Shown: positions 1 through 9,208, counted from the stretch's first letter. The stretch is DNA of 64,000 bases from Azorhizobium doebereinerae UFLA1-100 (GCF_000473085.1 NZ_AXBA01000002.1:248001-312000), one strand, 5' to 3'. Translations and numbers: made by a program. The notes: generated from the sequence alone by a model not told the origin.

Positions 1-298
<298 letters not shown>

Positions 299-403
299 GG
301 TCTGTCCTTGGTGGAAAGGGGCTCGCCGGAATGCCGCATCTCCGCGGCGCTACTCCGATGCCAACCAGATAGGCCGCACGGACCGCGCCCGCCCGCCCAA
401 TGC

Positions 404-436
404 TCTCAACGTCTTGCCTAATCGTCTCAAGGTCTT
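404..436 (+). promoter_or_regulatory. 12-bp direct repeat, candidate AraC-family operator
   Basis: TCTCAACGTCTT at 404-415 recurs as TCTCAAGGTCTT at 425-436, with one mismatch and a period of exactly 21 bp (two helical turns). AraC-family regulators contact DNA with two helix-turn-helix units and usually bind such phased direct repeats. The second copy is followed by TTGAGA at 439-444, giving an additional inverted TCTCAA/TTGAGA. The site lies 34 bp before the araC-type start and between the divergent genes. Binding is inferred. Confidence 0.5.
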
Positions 437-469
437 TGTTGAGATCGCGGACTATGCGATAAGACGATC

Positions 470-1369
470 ATGACCGATCTCCTCCAGCCGCATATCGACC
501 TTGCCCTGCGCCACGCGCGATCGGGGATGACCGTTACGCCGATCCCGCGACTGGAGATCGGTGTGGGGCAAGCGACTTCCGGGACGTCGCCATGCCTGTA
601 CCGCTCGATGATCTGTTTCATCCTGCAAGGGTCGAAGGATGTGGCGATCCACGACAATCTGTTGCGCTACGATTCCGCGCAGTATCTCGTCAGCGCGCTG
701 GATCTGCCGCTGAGCGGTCAGATACACAATGCCGATGATGGGCGGCCCTATATCGCGGTTTCGCTCGTCCTCGATCCGGCACTGCTGGCCGAGGTCGCTT
801 CCACCATGCCGCCGGTGCGGGACGCCGATGCGCCCGGCATCGGGATTGCGATCAATCCGATGACACCCCCGCTGCGGGACACTCTGCTGCGTCTGCTGGC
901 CTTGCTCGACACCCCCGGCGACATTCCCGTTCTGGCGCCGATGGCGGAACGGGAATTGCTTTATCGTCTCCTCCAGGGGCCGCAAGGACGCCTGCTCCGC
1001 CATATTGCGCGGCCCGAGGGAGCGCTGGGCCGAATTCGCCGTGCGGTCGAATGGATCCGTGACCATCACGACACCCGGCTGCGGATCGAGGCCTTATGCG
1101 ACGCAAGCGGCATGAGCCGCGCCAGCCTGCACCGGCACTTCGTGGCCCTGACGGGGCTCAGCCCGGTCCAGTATCAGAAGCAGCTTCGACTACAGGAGGC
1201 ACGACAACTGCTGCTCTCGGGCGAACGAACCGCATCAGATGTTGCCTTCGCAGTAGGTTACGAAAGCGCTTCGCAATTCAGCCGCGAATATCTTCGGCAG
1301 TTTGGTTCGCCACCCGTCCGGGATGTGCGTCAAATCAGGCGCGCGATCGGCGGCATGCCAATGAATTGA
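470..1369 (+). CDS. AraC family transcriptional regulator with AraC_N domain
   Basis: This 299-residue protein has an N-terminal AraC_N-type effector domain (about residues 20-180; note CFILQGSKDV at 49-58) and a C-terminal AraC/XylS DNA-binding domain (about 188-290). The two helix-turn-helix units are near 206-225 (IEALCDASGMSRASL) and 254-275 (ASDVAFAVGYESASQFSREY). Regulators of this class typically activate a divergent oxidoreductase gene in response to an unknown small molecule; the divergent SDR gene at 298 fits. The start at 470 follows the candidate operator closely. Length is normal for the family. Confidence 0.9.
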   Translation: MTDLLQPHIDLALRHARSGMTVTPIPRLEIGVGQATSGTSPCLYRSMICFILQGSKDVAIHDNLLRYDSAQYLVSALDLPLSGQIHNADDGRPYIAVSLVLDPALLAEVASTMPPVRDADAPGIGIAINPMTPPLRDTLLRLLALLDTPGDIPVLAPMAERELLYRLLQGPQGRLLRHIARPEGALGRIRRAVEWIRDHHDTRLRIEALCDASGMSRASLHRHFVALTGLSPVQYQKQLRLQEARQLLLSGERTASDVAFAVGYESASQFSREYLRQFGSPPVRDVRQIRRAIGGMPMN

Positions 1370-1574
1370 TCAAGCGTTTCTCCTGAATACCGCGACTGAC
1401 GCATCTATTTGCAATCGGTGTTGGCAGCGCCCCTTGCTCACTGGACTGAGCCCCCTCCCCCAACGTCATCCCACCCCCCGCCAAAAAGAACCTCGCCGCG
1501 CTCTTTTGCCGGGCACCGATCGGTGTCACCATCTCGCCTTGACCGCTCGTGGAAAGCCCGCTCCGGAGGCTCCA

Positions 1575-2615
1575 ATGGGACGCGTTACGGGTCGATGGGT
1601 CGCCGTCCTCGCCCTCGCCGCCGGCCTCGCCGGCGCGATGATCGCCGGGCCCTGGGGCCTGCCCGCCACGATCGCCGCCGCCCTCACCGCCGCCCTCACC
1701 ACCTCCGCCATCACCGCCAGGGCGCTCACCGCCATGGGCCTCATCCCCTCCGGCCTGATGCCCACGGCCCTCCTGACCTCGGGTCTCCTGGCCTCGGGTC
1801 TCCTGGCTTCCGGTCTCATTCCCTCCGGCTTCATGCCGCCCGCCCTGATCTCCCCGGCGGTCGCCGCCACCGCCCAATCGGCGCAGCCGGTGGTGGATGT
1901 GGCCCTCGTCCTGGCGGTGGACGTCTCCTATTCCATGGACGTGGAGGAGCAGGCGCTGCAGCGCGAGGGCTATGCCCAGGCCCTGGTCTCGCCGGAATTC
2001 CTCAGCGCCCTGCGCCTCGGCCCCAACGGCCGCATCCTCCTGACCTATGTGGAATGGGCCGGCGACCAGGAGCAGAAGGTGGTGGTGCCCTGGCGGCTGA
2101 TCGACGGGCCGGAGGCCGCCCGCGCCGTCTCCGCCGAGATCGCCTCGGCCCCGCTGCGCCGGGTCTACCGCACCTCCATCTCCGGCGGGCTGATCTTCTC
2201 CGCCGCCCTGTTCGCCGACAGCGGCTACAAGGCGCTGCGCAAGGTGATCGACGTCTCCGGCGATGGGGTCAACAACCAGGGCCCGCGGGTGGACAGCACC
2301 CGCGACGAGGTGGTGGCGCGCGGCATCACCATCAACGGCCTGCCCTTGATGCTGAAGCGGCCCAATGCCTCCTCGCTCGATATCGAGGACCTCGACCAGT
2401 ATTACGAGGATTGCGTCATCGGCGGGCCGGGCGCCTTCGTCATCCCGGTGCGCGAGCGCGCGGAATTCATCCGCGCCATCAAGACCAAGATGGTGCTGGA
2501 GGTGGCCGGCGTGCGCCCGCCGCCGCGCGGGCCGCGCATCGTGCCGGTGGTGCAGCCGCCGCGCATCTCCTGCACCATCGGCGAGAAGATCTGGGGCGAG
2601 CGCTGGAACAACTAG
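1575..2615 (+). CDS. DUF1194 (von Willebrand A-like) secreted or anchored protein with a 5-residue repeat tract
   Basis: The ATG at 1575 is preceded by GGAGG at 1565-1569, so it is preferred over an in-frame upstream start at 1434; the product is 346 residues. The N-terminus is a hydrophobic signal or anchor segment (about 8-48). Residues 51-95 are nine consecutive five-residue units such as LIPSG, LLTSG and LLASG. From about 106 the DUF1194 domain begins, with a VWA-type metal-site motif D-x-S-x-S (DVSYS at 116-120). DUF1194 proteins resemble VWA domains and are presumed extracytoplasmic; their function is not known. The repeat tract is not a usual part of the family. Confidence 0.85.
   Translation: MGRVTGRWVAVLALAAGLAGAMIAGPWGLPATIAAALTAALTTSAITARALTAMGLIPSGLMPTALLTSGLLASGLLASGLIPSGFMPPALISPAVAATAQSAQPVVDVALVLAVDVSYSMDVEEQALQREGYAQALVSPEFLSALRLGPNGRILLTYVEWAGDQEQKVVVPWRLIDGPEAARAVSAEIASAPLRRVYRTSISGGLIFSAALFADSGYKALRKVIDVSGDGVNNQGPRVDSTRDEVVARGITINGLPLMLKRPNASSLDIEDLDQYYEDCVIGGPGAFVIPVRERAEFIRAIKTKMVLEVAGVRPPPRGPRIVPVVQPPRISCTIGEKIWGERWNN
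1725..1859 (+). repeat. In-frame 15-bp tandem repeats within the DUF1194 gene
   Basis: From 1740 to 1844 the DNA is built of seven 15-bp units, best preserved at 1770-1784, 1785-1799 and 1800-1814 (consensus CTCCTGGCCTCGGGT). Each encodes L-[ILM]-[PAT]-[ST]-[GA]. Two weaker units flank them, giving nine peptide units at residues 51-95. Units 1785-1799 and 1770-1784 differ by one base, which suggests recent slippage duplication. Confidence 0.85.
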
Positions 2616-2757
2616 GCCGGATATGTCTTGCGGATACATGCGGATACGGGCGTTTTATTGCAGATCCATGACGTGATCTGGCGCAACGACTGGACGGCCG
2701 GCCCGCGGCATGCTTGCGGCCAGGATGCGCAAGGACGCGCACCTTGGAGGCGCGACC

Positions 2758-3594
2758 ATGACGGTCCACCAATCGCCCACGGATATCTCCCTGCCCGCCC
2801 TCGTGAGGGGGGCCGGCCGGGCCGCGCCCGAGGCCGCCGACGCGGTGAAGCTGCGCGTCAGCCACCTCACCTATCGCTATGGCGAGCAGGTGGCGCTGAA
2901 GGACGTCAGCGTCGATCTCTACCGCAACCGCGTCACCGCCTTCATCGGCCCTTCCGGCTGCGGCAAGTCCACTCTGCTGCGGGTGTTCAACCGCATGTAC
3001 GACCTCTATGCCGACCAGAGCGTGGAAGGCAGCGTGACCATGGACGGGGAGGACATCCTCGGCCCGCATGTGGACGTGCTGGCGCTGCGCACCCGCATCG
3101 GCATGGTGTTCCAGAAGCCCACCCCCTTCCCGCTGTCGATCTATGACAACGTGGCGCTGGGCGTGCGCCTCGCCCGCGACCCCGCCCCGGCCGAGCTGGA
3201 CGCGCGGGTGGAGGCGGCCCTGCGCCGGGCGGCGCTGTGGGAGGAGGTGCGCGACATCCTGCCCACCTCGGGCCTCAGCCTCTCCGGCGGGCAGCAGCAG
3301 CGGCTGTGCATCGCCCGCACCATCGCGGTGGAGCCGGAGGTGATCCTGCTGGACGAGCCTTGCGCCGCGCTCGACCCCATCTCCACGGCCAAGATCGAGG
3401 CCACCATCGACGACCTGAAGACCGACCACACCATCGTGATCGTGACCCACAACCTGCAGCAGGCGGCGCGCATCTCCGATTTCACCGCCTTCATGTATCT
3501 GGGCGAGATCATCGAGTTCGGGCCGACCAACCACATCTTCACCACCCCGGCGGACGCGCGCACCCAGCGCTACGTCACCGGCCGGTTCGGCTGA
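2758..3594 (+). CDS. pstB: Phosphate-type ABC transporter ATP-binding protein (PstB family), orphan
   Basis: A 278-residue ABC ATPase. It shows Walker [10 protein letters not shown] (64-72), Q-loop FQKP (118-121), signature LSGGQQQR (175-182), Walker B VILLDEP (195-201) and an H-loop in THN. The pattern, including NRM after Walker A and DNVALG, is that of PstB, which powers high-affinity phosphate uptake through PstC/PstA. The ATG at 2758 has GGAGG just upstream and is preferred over the in-frame ATG at 2710. No pstS, pstC, pstA or phoU gene lies on either side, so it is either a displaced second copy or serves a different permease. The first 30 residues are an extra tail relative to typical PstB. 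Confidence 0.88.
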   Translation: MTVHQSPTDISLPALVRGAGRAAPEAADAVKLRVSHLTYRYGEQVALKDVSVDLYRNRVTAFIGPSGCGKSTLLRVFNRMYDLYADQSVEGSVTMDGEDILGPHVDVLALRTRIGMVFQKPTPFPLSIYDNVALGVRLARDPAPAELDARVEAALRRAALWEEVRDILPTSGLSLSGGQQQRLCIARTIAVEPEVILLDEPCAALDPISTAKIEATIDDLKTDHTIVIVTHNLQQAARISDFTAFMYLGEIIEFGPTNHIFTTPADARTQRYVTGRFG

Positions 3595-3618
3595 GCCGGG
3601 ACCGCGCGCTTGAAAGGC

Positions 3619-3700
3619 GTGTCGCAAGACACGGTGGCGCGGCCCCCCGGGCGCGAGGCAGGCGCGTGTCGCGCATGTGTGTCGCAAGACACGGTGGCGC
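3619..3700. repeat. Exact 22-bp direct repeat with GNRA-loop hairpins
   Basis: Bases 3619-3640 and 3679-3700 are identical over 22 bp and exactly 60 bp apart. Each copy contains the stem-loop GTGTC-GCAA-GACAC, whose RNA form on the plus strand has a GCAA (GNRA) tetraloop. Partial copies of CGTGTCG occur at about 3664 and 3714. The pair lies between the 3' ends of two convergent genes, pstB and the RNA methyltransferase, where it may act in bidirectional transcript ending or be a dispersed intergenic repeat. Confidence 0.75.
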
Positions 3701-3728
3701 AAACGGGGAATTGCGTGTCGAAGCGCGG

Positions 3729-4949
3729 TCAGCGGTGGAACAGGCCGACCAGTTCCACATGGGGTGAAAACCGGAACTGGTCGTAGGGCGTCACCCCCTC
3801 CAGGCGGTAGCCGCCGGCGATCAGCGCGGCGGCATCGCGGGCGAAGGTCTGCGCCGAGCAGGACACATAGGCAAGGCGGGCCACCTTGGAGCGGGCCAGT
3901 TCCCGGGCCTGCGCCTCGGCTCCCTGGCGGGGCGGGTCGATCACCACCGCCTCGAACCGGTTCAGCTCCTCGGCCATGAGCGGGCGGCGGAACAGGTCGC
4001 GCACCTCCCCCTCCACGCCCTTCAGCCCCTGCGTCCCCCGCACCGCCTTGAGCAGCGCCGTAATCGCGGTTTCGTTGCTTTCATAACCCCTTACGCGGGC
4101 ATGCGACGCCAGCCGCAGGGCGAAGGTGCCGACCCCGCAGAACAGGTCCGCCACCGATTTCGCCCCCGCCACCGCCTGCCCCACCGCCCCCGCCAGCAGC
4201 GCCTCGCCGGCGGCGGTGGCCTGGAGGAAGGCGGCCGGCGGCAGCTCCACCCGGGCCGCCCCCATGGGCAGGAACGGCAGCCGGCGCTGCACCACCATCT
4301 CGCCGTGCCGGGTCAGCCGGGCGAGGTCGAAGCGGTCCGCCAGGGCGGCGAGATCCATCAGCAGCAAAGGCGGCAGCGGGCCGGAGCCGCGCACGTCGAG
4401 ATCGAGCCCGCTCTCCGTGGCGGTGACATGGAGGTCGAGCGGTTTCTTCTGCGTTATCAAGGCCTCCGCCACCGCCTGGGCAGCCGGCAGCGCGGGGTCC
4501 AGGGCCGGCGCCAGCACCGGGCATTGGGTGATCGGCACCATGGAATGGGACTTGCGCTCGGCAAAGCCGACGATGGTGCGCGGGCCGATCTGGCGGGCAT
4601 GGAAGATGGCCCGCCGCCGCCCCTCGCCATGGGCGTCCACCAGCGGGGCGACCTGCGCCTCCACCCCTTCGCGCGCCAGGGCTTCCACCACCAGGGACCG
4701 CTTCCAGGCGCGGTAGGCCTGGGTTTCCCAGTGCTGGAGCAGGCAGCCGCCGCAGATGCCGAAATGCGGGCAGAGCGGCGCCACCCGCTCGGGGCTGGCG
4801 GAAAGGATGCGGGGCGCCACCAGCCGGTCCTTCTCCCGCCGCCCGGCCACCCGCTCGCCCGGCAGGCCATAGGGCACGAACAGGCCCCCGGCCGCCAGCC
4901 CGTCCCCCTGCGCGCCGACCCGCAGCACATCCACCTCGATCTCGCTCAC
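3729..4949 (-). CDS. TrmA/RlmD-family class I SAM-dependent RNA (uracil-C5) methyltransferase
   Basis: The product is 406 residues. Near the N-terminus three cysteines in LCPHFGICGGC (C60, C66, C69) match the 4Fe-4S cluster ligands of RumA/RlmD. A SAM-binding motif (ADLFCGVGTFALRLA) lies near 265-280, an IDPPRQG motif near 340, and the catalytic-cysteine region YVSCSAQTFARD near 365. The family makes 5-methyluridine in rRNA or tRNA; the target base is not predictable here. The GTG start at 4949 overlaps the tlyA stop as GTGA, so the two RNA-modification genes are translationally coupled. A longer upstream frame runs inside tlyA and is rejected. Confidence 0.9.
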   Translation of the reverse strand: MSEIEVDVLRVGAQGDGLAAGGLFVPYGLPGERVAGRREKDRLVAPRILSASPERVAPLCPHFGICGGCLLQHWETQAYRAWKRSLVVEALAREGVEAQVAPLVDAHGEGRRRAIFHARQIGPRTIVGFAERKSHSMVPITQCPVLAPALDPALPAAQAVAEALITQKKPLDLHVTATESGLDLDVRGSGPLPPLLLMDLAALADRFDLARLTRHGEMVVQRRLPFLPMGAARVELPPAAFLQATAAGEALLAGAVGQAVAGAKSVADLFCGVGTFALRLASHARVRGYESNETAITALLKAVRGTQGLKGVEGEVRDLFRRPLMAEELNRFEAVVIDPPRQGAEAQARELARSKVARLAYVSCSAQTFARDAAALIAGGYRLEGVTPYDQFRFSPHVELVGLFHR

Positions 4950-5677
4950 GGCCGCACCGCCCCCAGCAGGAACTCGCGATTGCCGTCGCCGCCGGCGATG
5001 GGCGAGGGCACGAGGCCGAGAACCCGCCAGCCCAGCGCCTCGACCTCGCCTTGCACCCGCGCGCACACCGCCGCATGGACGGCGGCATCGCGCACGACGC
5101 CTTTCTTCACAAGGGCCGGACCGGCCTCGAACTGCGGCTTCACCAGCGCCACCAGGGCCGCCCGCTCCGCCGCGAAGGCCAGCGCCGCCGGCAGCACCAG
5201 GGCCAGCGAGATGAAGCTCACGTCGGTCACCACCAGGTCCACCGGCCCGCCCACCTGCTCGGCCGCGAGGCGGCGGATGTCGGTGCCCTCCAGCAGCGTC
5301 ACCTCGGGTCGCGCCCGCAAGCGGGGGTGGAACTGCTCGTGCCCCACGTCCACCGCCACCACATGGGCCGCGCCGCGCGACAGCAGCACGTCGGTGAAGC
5401 CGCCGGTGGAGGCGCCCACGTCCAGCGCCCGCTTGCCCGCGGGATCGATGCCGAAGGCTTCAAGGCCGGCCTCCAGCTTCAGCCCGCCACGGGAGACGAA
5501 GGGGTGCACGTCCTGCGCCACGATGTCGGCGGCGGCATCCACCTCCTGGCCCGGCTTCTTCACCACCGCGCCGTTGGCGCTCACCTGCCCGGCCAGCACG
5601 GCCGCCTGCGCCCGCGCCCGGCTGTCGAACAGCCCGCGCTCCACCAGCAGCTTGTCGATGCGCGCCCGCGCGGCCAT
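4946..5677 (-). CDS. tlyA: TlyA family RNA 2'-O-methyltransferase
   Basis: A 243-residue protein beginning MAARARIDKLL. An S4 RNA-binding domain (about 5-65) is followed by an FtsJ-like methyltransferase domain with SAM motif ALDVGASTGGFTD and the characteristic LVKPQFEAGP. Although first named haemolysin, the characterised mycobacterial TlyA methylates ribose in 16S and 23S rRNA. The ATG at 5677 starts directly at the S4 domain; the frame is open further upstream but that part has no domain and is GC-rich shadow. It is coupled to the downstream RNA methyltransferase by a GTGA overlap. Confidence 0.92.
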   Translation of the reverse strand: MAARARIDKLLVERGLFDSRARAQAAVLAGQVSANGAVVKKPGQEVDAAADIVAQDVHPFVSRGGLKLEAGLEAFGIDPAGKRALDVGASTGGFTDVLLSRGAAHVVAVDVGHEQFHPRLRARPEVTLLEGTDIRRLAAEQVGGPVDLVVTDVSFISLALVLPAALAFAAERAALVALVKPQFEAGPALVKKGVVRDAAVHAAVCARVQGEVEALGWRVLGLVPSPIAGGDGNREFLLGAVRP

Positions 5678-5990
5678 GCCTGCCCTTCCGAAGTCCTGGT
5701 CCGCGCCGATCGCGCGGCGTCGCGGTTTCGCCCCACGGCGCAACCCTGCCGGGCACGCGGTCAAATCCGTCGCGCGAGCGGCCCCGCCCGTGATATGCGA
5801 TTGCGCACGGGGGAGGCAAACGGAACCGCCGCCGGGTGCCCGGCACCCGGGCGCGGCGCTGCCCCTCGCCCCGGAACGGAAATGCCAGAGCCCGAGCCTT
5901 GTGAACCAAGTCGGAGGTATGGCGTTATCTGTCACGGCCGTGGAGGCCGAGCACGGCCGGGGCGCATGCCTTGGCGGGGTGGGAGTGCGT
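5678..5990. other. Divergent intergenic region between tlyA and a small secreted-protein gene
   Basis: This 313-bp stretch carries the promoters for tlyA (minus) and the gene at 5991 (plus). The clearest structure is a perfect 9-bp inverted repeat, 5832-5840 with 5842-5850 (CCGGGTGCC-C-GGCACCCGG). An ATG at 5919 is in frame with the downstream gene, but the GGAGG ends only one base before it. I see no tRNA or small RNA signature. Confidence 0.5.
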
Positions 5991-6515
5991 ATGCAGAAGG
6001 TGATCGCCGCAGCGGCCCTGGTGGCCCTCATGTGTCTCGGGGCCTCGGGCGGCGCGCTTGCCGCTGCCAAGAGCGGCAAGGCCAACAAGGCCGAACCTCC
6101 GCCGGATCCGCGGGTCTGGACCATCGCCAAGGCGGACGACGCCTATGCCTTGCGGTTCGCCTTGCCCCGCGCGACGGACCCGGTGTTTGCCGCCACCTGC
6201 CAGCCGAGCGCGCAACTGCTTCAGATCGCGGTGGAAGTGCCGAACGACAAGAAGATCCGTTCCGGCGACGGCGTGCCGCTCTCCCTGTCCAACGGCAAGC
6301 GGCGCCTGGAGCTGGCCGCCAGCGCCTTCCTCGCCAGCAACGACGGCCTGCTGGTGGTGGAAGCGGCGGTGACGCTGGACGCGCGCGTGCTGGACCTGTT
6401 CCGCGACGGCGACACGCTGACGGTGAAGATGCCCGGCTCCAGCCAGACCTTCCCGCTGGCCGGCGCCCGCGCCCGGCTCGGCGATTTCGAGCGCGCCTGC
6501 CTCAACCGGCGGTGA
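5991..6515 (+). CDS. Small secreted protein, paralogue of the next gene
   Basis: 174 residues with a clear Sec signal peptide (positively charged start MQKV, hydrophobic core, cleavage near GALAAA about residue 24). The mature part has two cysteines and ends in LGDFERACLNRR. This end and the preceding LAGA-like stretch match the end of the protein encoded at 6604 (LAGAPEAYADFERACKG), so the two are diverged tandem copies. I do not recognise a named family. The ATG at 5991 follows GGGAG at a normal distance. Periplasmic location is predicted; function unknown. Confidence 0.72.
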   Translation: MQKVIAAAALVALMCLGASGGALAAAKSGKANKAEPPPDPRVWTIAKADDAYALRFALPRATDPVFAATCQPSAQLLQIAVEVPNDKKIRSGDGVPLSLSNGKRRLELAASAFLASNDGLLVVEAAVTLDARVLDLFRDGDTLTVKMPGSSQTFPLAGARARLGDFERACLNRR

Positions 6516-6525
6516 TCCCGGCATC

Positions 6526-6540
6526 TTAACCTAAAATTAA
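6526..6540 (+). promoter_or_regulatory. Candidate CtrA binding site TTAA-N7-TTAA
   Basis: TTAA at 6526-6529, seven bases, then TTAA at 6537-6540 is an exact match to the core of the CtrA response-regulator box of alphaproteobacteria. It begins 11 bp after the stop of the first small secreted gene and ends 63 bp before the start of the second, where a CtrA-controlled promoter could sit. In DNA this rich in GC two spaced TTAA words are uncommon. Binding is inferred. Confidence 0.45.
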
Positions 6541-6603
6541 GGACGCCCTTTGCCTGCGCGCGGCCTTCGCTATGATCCCGCCGACCGATCTAGGAAAGAG
6601 CGC

Positions 6604-7065
6604 ATGTTCCGCACCCTCATTGCCACCGGCCTCATTGCGGCCTCCTGCCTGCCTGCGCTGGCGCAGGAAAAGCTCATCTGGAACACCACCACCACGGATG
6701 CGGGGGCCACCCTGGTGTTCGGCGCCCCCGAGACCGACCACGCCATGCTGTCCTTCACCTGCGAGAAGACCAACCCGCTGGTGCTGGTGAGCAGCCTCAT
6801 CGGCTCGAAGGGCCTGAAGGTGGACGAAGCGGCCCGCGTGCTGCTCGCCGCCGGCAAGGTGAAGAAGGAATTCCCCGGCAAGGCCGTGGCCAACGAGGAG
6901 AGCGGCTCCGTCGACGTGAACGGCGGCGGCAAGTTCGACGACATCAAGGCGGTGCTGGCGGCCGGCAAGCTGCTGACCATCGAGGTCAAGGGCGCCAAGC
7001 AGCAGGTGTCGCTGGCCGGCGCGCCCGAGGCCTATGCGGATTTCGAGAGGGCCTGCAAGGGCTGA
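6604..7065 (+). CDS. Small secreted protein, second paralogue
   Basis: 153 residues; Sec signal peptide with cleavage after LPALA (about residue 20). The mature domain has cysteines in SFTCEK and FERACKG at positions comparable to the paralogue at 5991, consistent with one disulfide. The start at 6604 has AGGAAAGAG upstream; the frame is open to 6550 but without a ribosome site. The gene is preceded by a candidate CtrA site and followed by the hairpin at 7073-7095. Function unknown. Confidence 0.75.
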   Translation: MFRTLIATGLIAASCLPALAQEKLIWNTTTTDAGATLVFGAPETDHAMLSFTCEKTNPLVLVSSLIGSKGLKVDEAARVLLAAGKVKKEFPGKAVANEESGSVDVNGGGKFDDIKAVLAAGKLLTIEVKGAKQQVSLAGAPEAYADFERACKG

Positions 7066-7072
7066 CGCATTC

Positions 7073-7095
7073 CCGGCCCGGAGCGACCGGGCCGG
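7073..7095. terminator. GC-rich hairpin between convergent genes
   Basis: A perfect 9-bp stem (7073-7081 with 7087-7095, CCGGCCCGG/CCGGGCCGG) with loop AGCGA starts 7 bp after the stop of the small secreted gene. No T-run follows on either strand, so termination is only suggested by position. Confidence 0.35.
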
Positions 7096-7150
7096 ATACC
7101 ATCTGTTTCGACATGAGAGCGACTGGCGCCTGGATCCCTTGAATGGGGTC

Positions 7151-9073
7151 TCAGGCGCGCTTTGTTACGGCCCCGCGCCGTTCCGCCGGCTGCACCAGCG
7201 CGAGCGTGCGGATGAAGATGCCGTCGGCATCAAGGCCCGCCTGGGCCAGTTGGGCGGCGGGCGTGTCCTGGTCGATATAGGTGTCCGGCAGCACCAGCGA
7301 GCGCACCTTCAGGCCCGCGTCCAGCACGCCTTCGTCCGACAGAAGCTGCATCACCTGGCTGCCGAAGCCGCCCACCGAGCCTTCTTCCACGATCACCAGC
7401 GCCGGATGGCTGCGGGCCAGGTGCAGGATCAGCTCGCGGTCGATGGGCTTGGCGAAGCGGGCATCGGCGACGGTGGCCTGATAGCCCAGGGTCGTCAGGC
7501 GCTCGGCGACCTCCAGGCAGGGCGCAAGGCGCGTGCCGAGGGACAGCAGCGCCACGTCCCGGCCCTCGCGCACCACCCGGCCCTTGCCGATGGGCAGGAT
7601 CTCGCCCCGCTCCGGCCGCTCCACGCCGACCCCTTCCCCGCGCGGGAAGCGGAAGGCGATGGGCCCCGAATCGTGCGCCACCGCGGTAGCGATCATGTGG
7701 GTCAGCTCCGCCTCGTCGGACGGGGCCATCACGGTGAAGCCGGGCAGGCAGGCGAGCATGGCGACGTCGAAGGCGCCCGCATGGGTCGCCCCGTCGGCAC
7801 CCACGAGGCCTGCCCGGTCGATGGCGAAGCGCACGGGCAGGCCCTGGAGCGCCACGTCGTGGATCACTTGGTCATAGCCGCGCTGGAGGAAGGTGGAATA
7901 GAGCGCGCAGAACGGCTTGTAGCCTTCCGCCGCGAGCCCGGCGGCGAACGTCACCGCATGCTGCTCGGCGATGCCCACGTCGAACGTGCGCTTGGGATAG
8001 GCCTGACCGAACAGATCGAGCCCGGTGCCCGAGGGCATGGCGGCGGTGATGGCCACCACCTTGTCGTCGCGCCGCGCCTCGTCGATCAGGGTCTCGGCGA
8101 AGACGCGGGTGTAGCTCGGCGCATTCGACTTGGCCTTGACCTGCGCCCCGGTCACCACGTCGAACTTCACGACGCCGTGATACTTGTCGGCGGACGCCTC
8201 GGCCGGCGGATAGCCCTTGCCCTTCTGGGTGACCACATGGACCAGGATGGGCCCGGTCTTGGCGTCGCGCACATTCTTCAGCACCGGCAGCAGGTGCTCA
8301 AGATTGTGGCCGTCGATAGGGCCGACATAATAGAAGCCCATCTCCTCGAACAGCGTGCCGCCGGTCCAGAAGCCGCGCGCGAACTCCTCCGCCTTGGCCG
8401 CCCCGTCCTTGACGAACTTGGGCATGCGGTGGGCGAACTGCTTGCCGATCTCGCGCAGCGACAGATAGGTCCGGCCGGAAATCAGCCGCGCCAGATAGGC
8501 CGACATAGCCCCGGTGGGCGGGGCGATGGACATGTCGTTGTCGTTGAGGATGACGATCAGCCGGCTGTCCATGGCGCCGGCATTGTTCATGGCCTCATAG
8601 GCCATGCCCGCCGACATGGCGCCGTCACCGATGACCGCGATCACGTTGCGGTCGCCGCCCGACAGGTCCCGCGCCACCGCCATGCCGAGGCCGGCGGAGA
8701 TGGAGGTGGAGGAATGGGCGGCGCCGAACGGGTCGTATTCGCTCTCCGAGCGGCGGGTGAAGCCGGACAGCCCCCCGCCCTGGCGCAGCGTGCGGATGCG
8801 GTCGCGCCGGCCGGTCAGGATCTTGTGCGGGTAGCACTGGTGGCCCACGTCCCAGATCAGCCGGTCATAGGGCGTGTTGAACACGTGATGCAGCGCGACG
8901 GTCAGTTCCACCACGCCAAGGCCGGCGCCCAAATGCCCGCCCGTGACGGAGACGGCGCTGATCGTCTCCGCCCGCAATTCATCGGCCAATTGGGGAAGCT
9001 TCTCTTCCGGCAGGCGCCTGACGTCTGAGGCGTCGCGCACCGTATCGAGAAGCGGCGTCTGGGTTACCGTCAC
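7151..9073 (-). CDS. dxs: 1-deoxy-D-xylulose-5-phosphate synthase
   Basis: The enzyme condenses pyruvate and glyceraldehyde 3-phosphate to DXP, the first step of the MEP isoprenoid pathway. The 640-residue product has the family length, the [10 protein letters not shown] motif, a thiamine-diphosphate motif [13 protein letters not shown] with NDND, and the catalytic-glutamate region [15 protein letters not shown]. Transketolase domains follow in the usual order. The GTG at 9073 (VTVTQTP) has GGAGTG upstream and gives the family N-terminus; the frame extends to 9157 without support. In relatives dxs commonly sits between xseB and tlyA; here foreign-orientation genes separate them. Confidence 0.96.
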   Translation of the reverse strand: MTVTQTPLLDTVRDASDVRRLPEEKLPQLADELRAETISAVSVTGGHLGAGLGVVELTVALHHVFNTPYDRLIWDVGHQCYPHKILTGRRDRIRTLRQGGGLSGFTRRSESEYDPFGAAHSSTSISAGLGMAVARDLSGGDRNVIAVIGDGAMSAGMAYEAMNNAGAMDSRLIVILNDNDMSIAPPTGAMSAYLARLISGRTYLSLREIGKQFAHRMPKFVKDGAAKAEEFARGFWTGGTLFEEMGFYYVGPIDGHNLEHLLPVLKNVRDAKTGPILVHVVTQKGKGYPPAEASADKYHGVVKFDVVTGAQVKAKSNAPSYTRVFAETLIDEARRDDKVVAITAAMPSGTGLDLFGQAYPKRTFDVGIAEQHAVTFAAGLAAEGYKPFCALYSTFLQRGYDQVIHDVALQGLPVRFAIDRAGLVGADGATHAGAFDVAMLACLPGFTVMAPSDEAELTHMIATAVAHDSGPIAFRFPRGEGVGVERPERGEILPIGKGRVVREGRDVALLSLGTRLAPCLEVAERLTTLGYQATVADARFAKPIDRELILHLARSHPALVIVEEGSVGGFGSQVMQLLSDEGVLDAGLKVRSLVLPDTYIDQDTPAAQLAQAGLDADGIFIRTLALVQPAERRGAVTKRA

Positions 9074-9208
9074 CGAACACTCCGCACGCCGGCCGTGCGC
9101 CGGGAAAAGAGGGGTTACACAGTCGAACCAACCAGCGCAACGCGCAACAGGATCCACGCCTTACCAAAACACCGGATCGACGTGCGCCATCCGCGTCTTC
9201 GCCCGGCA

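Noticed and set aside
4946-5677. TlyA as a haemolysin or virulence factor
   Set aside because: S4 and FtsJ domains identify an RNA methyltransferase; the haemolysin name is historical.
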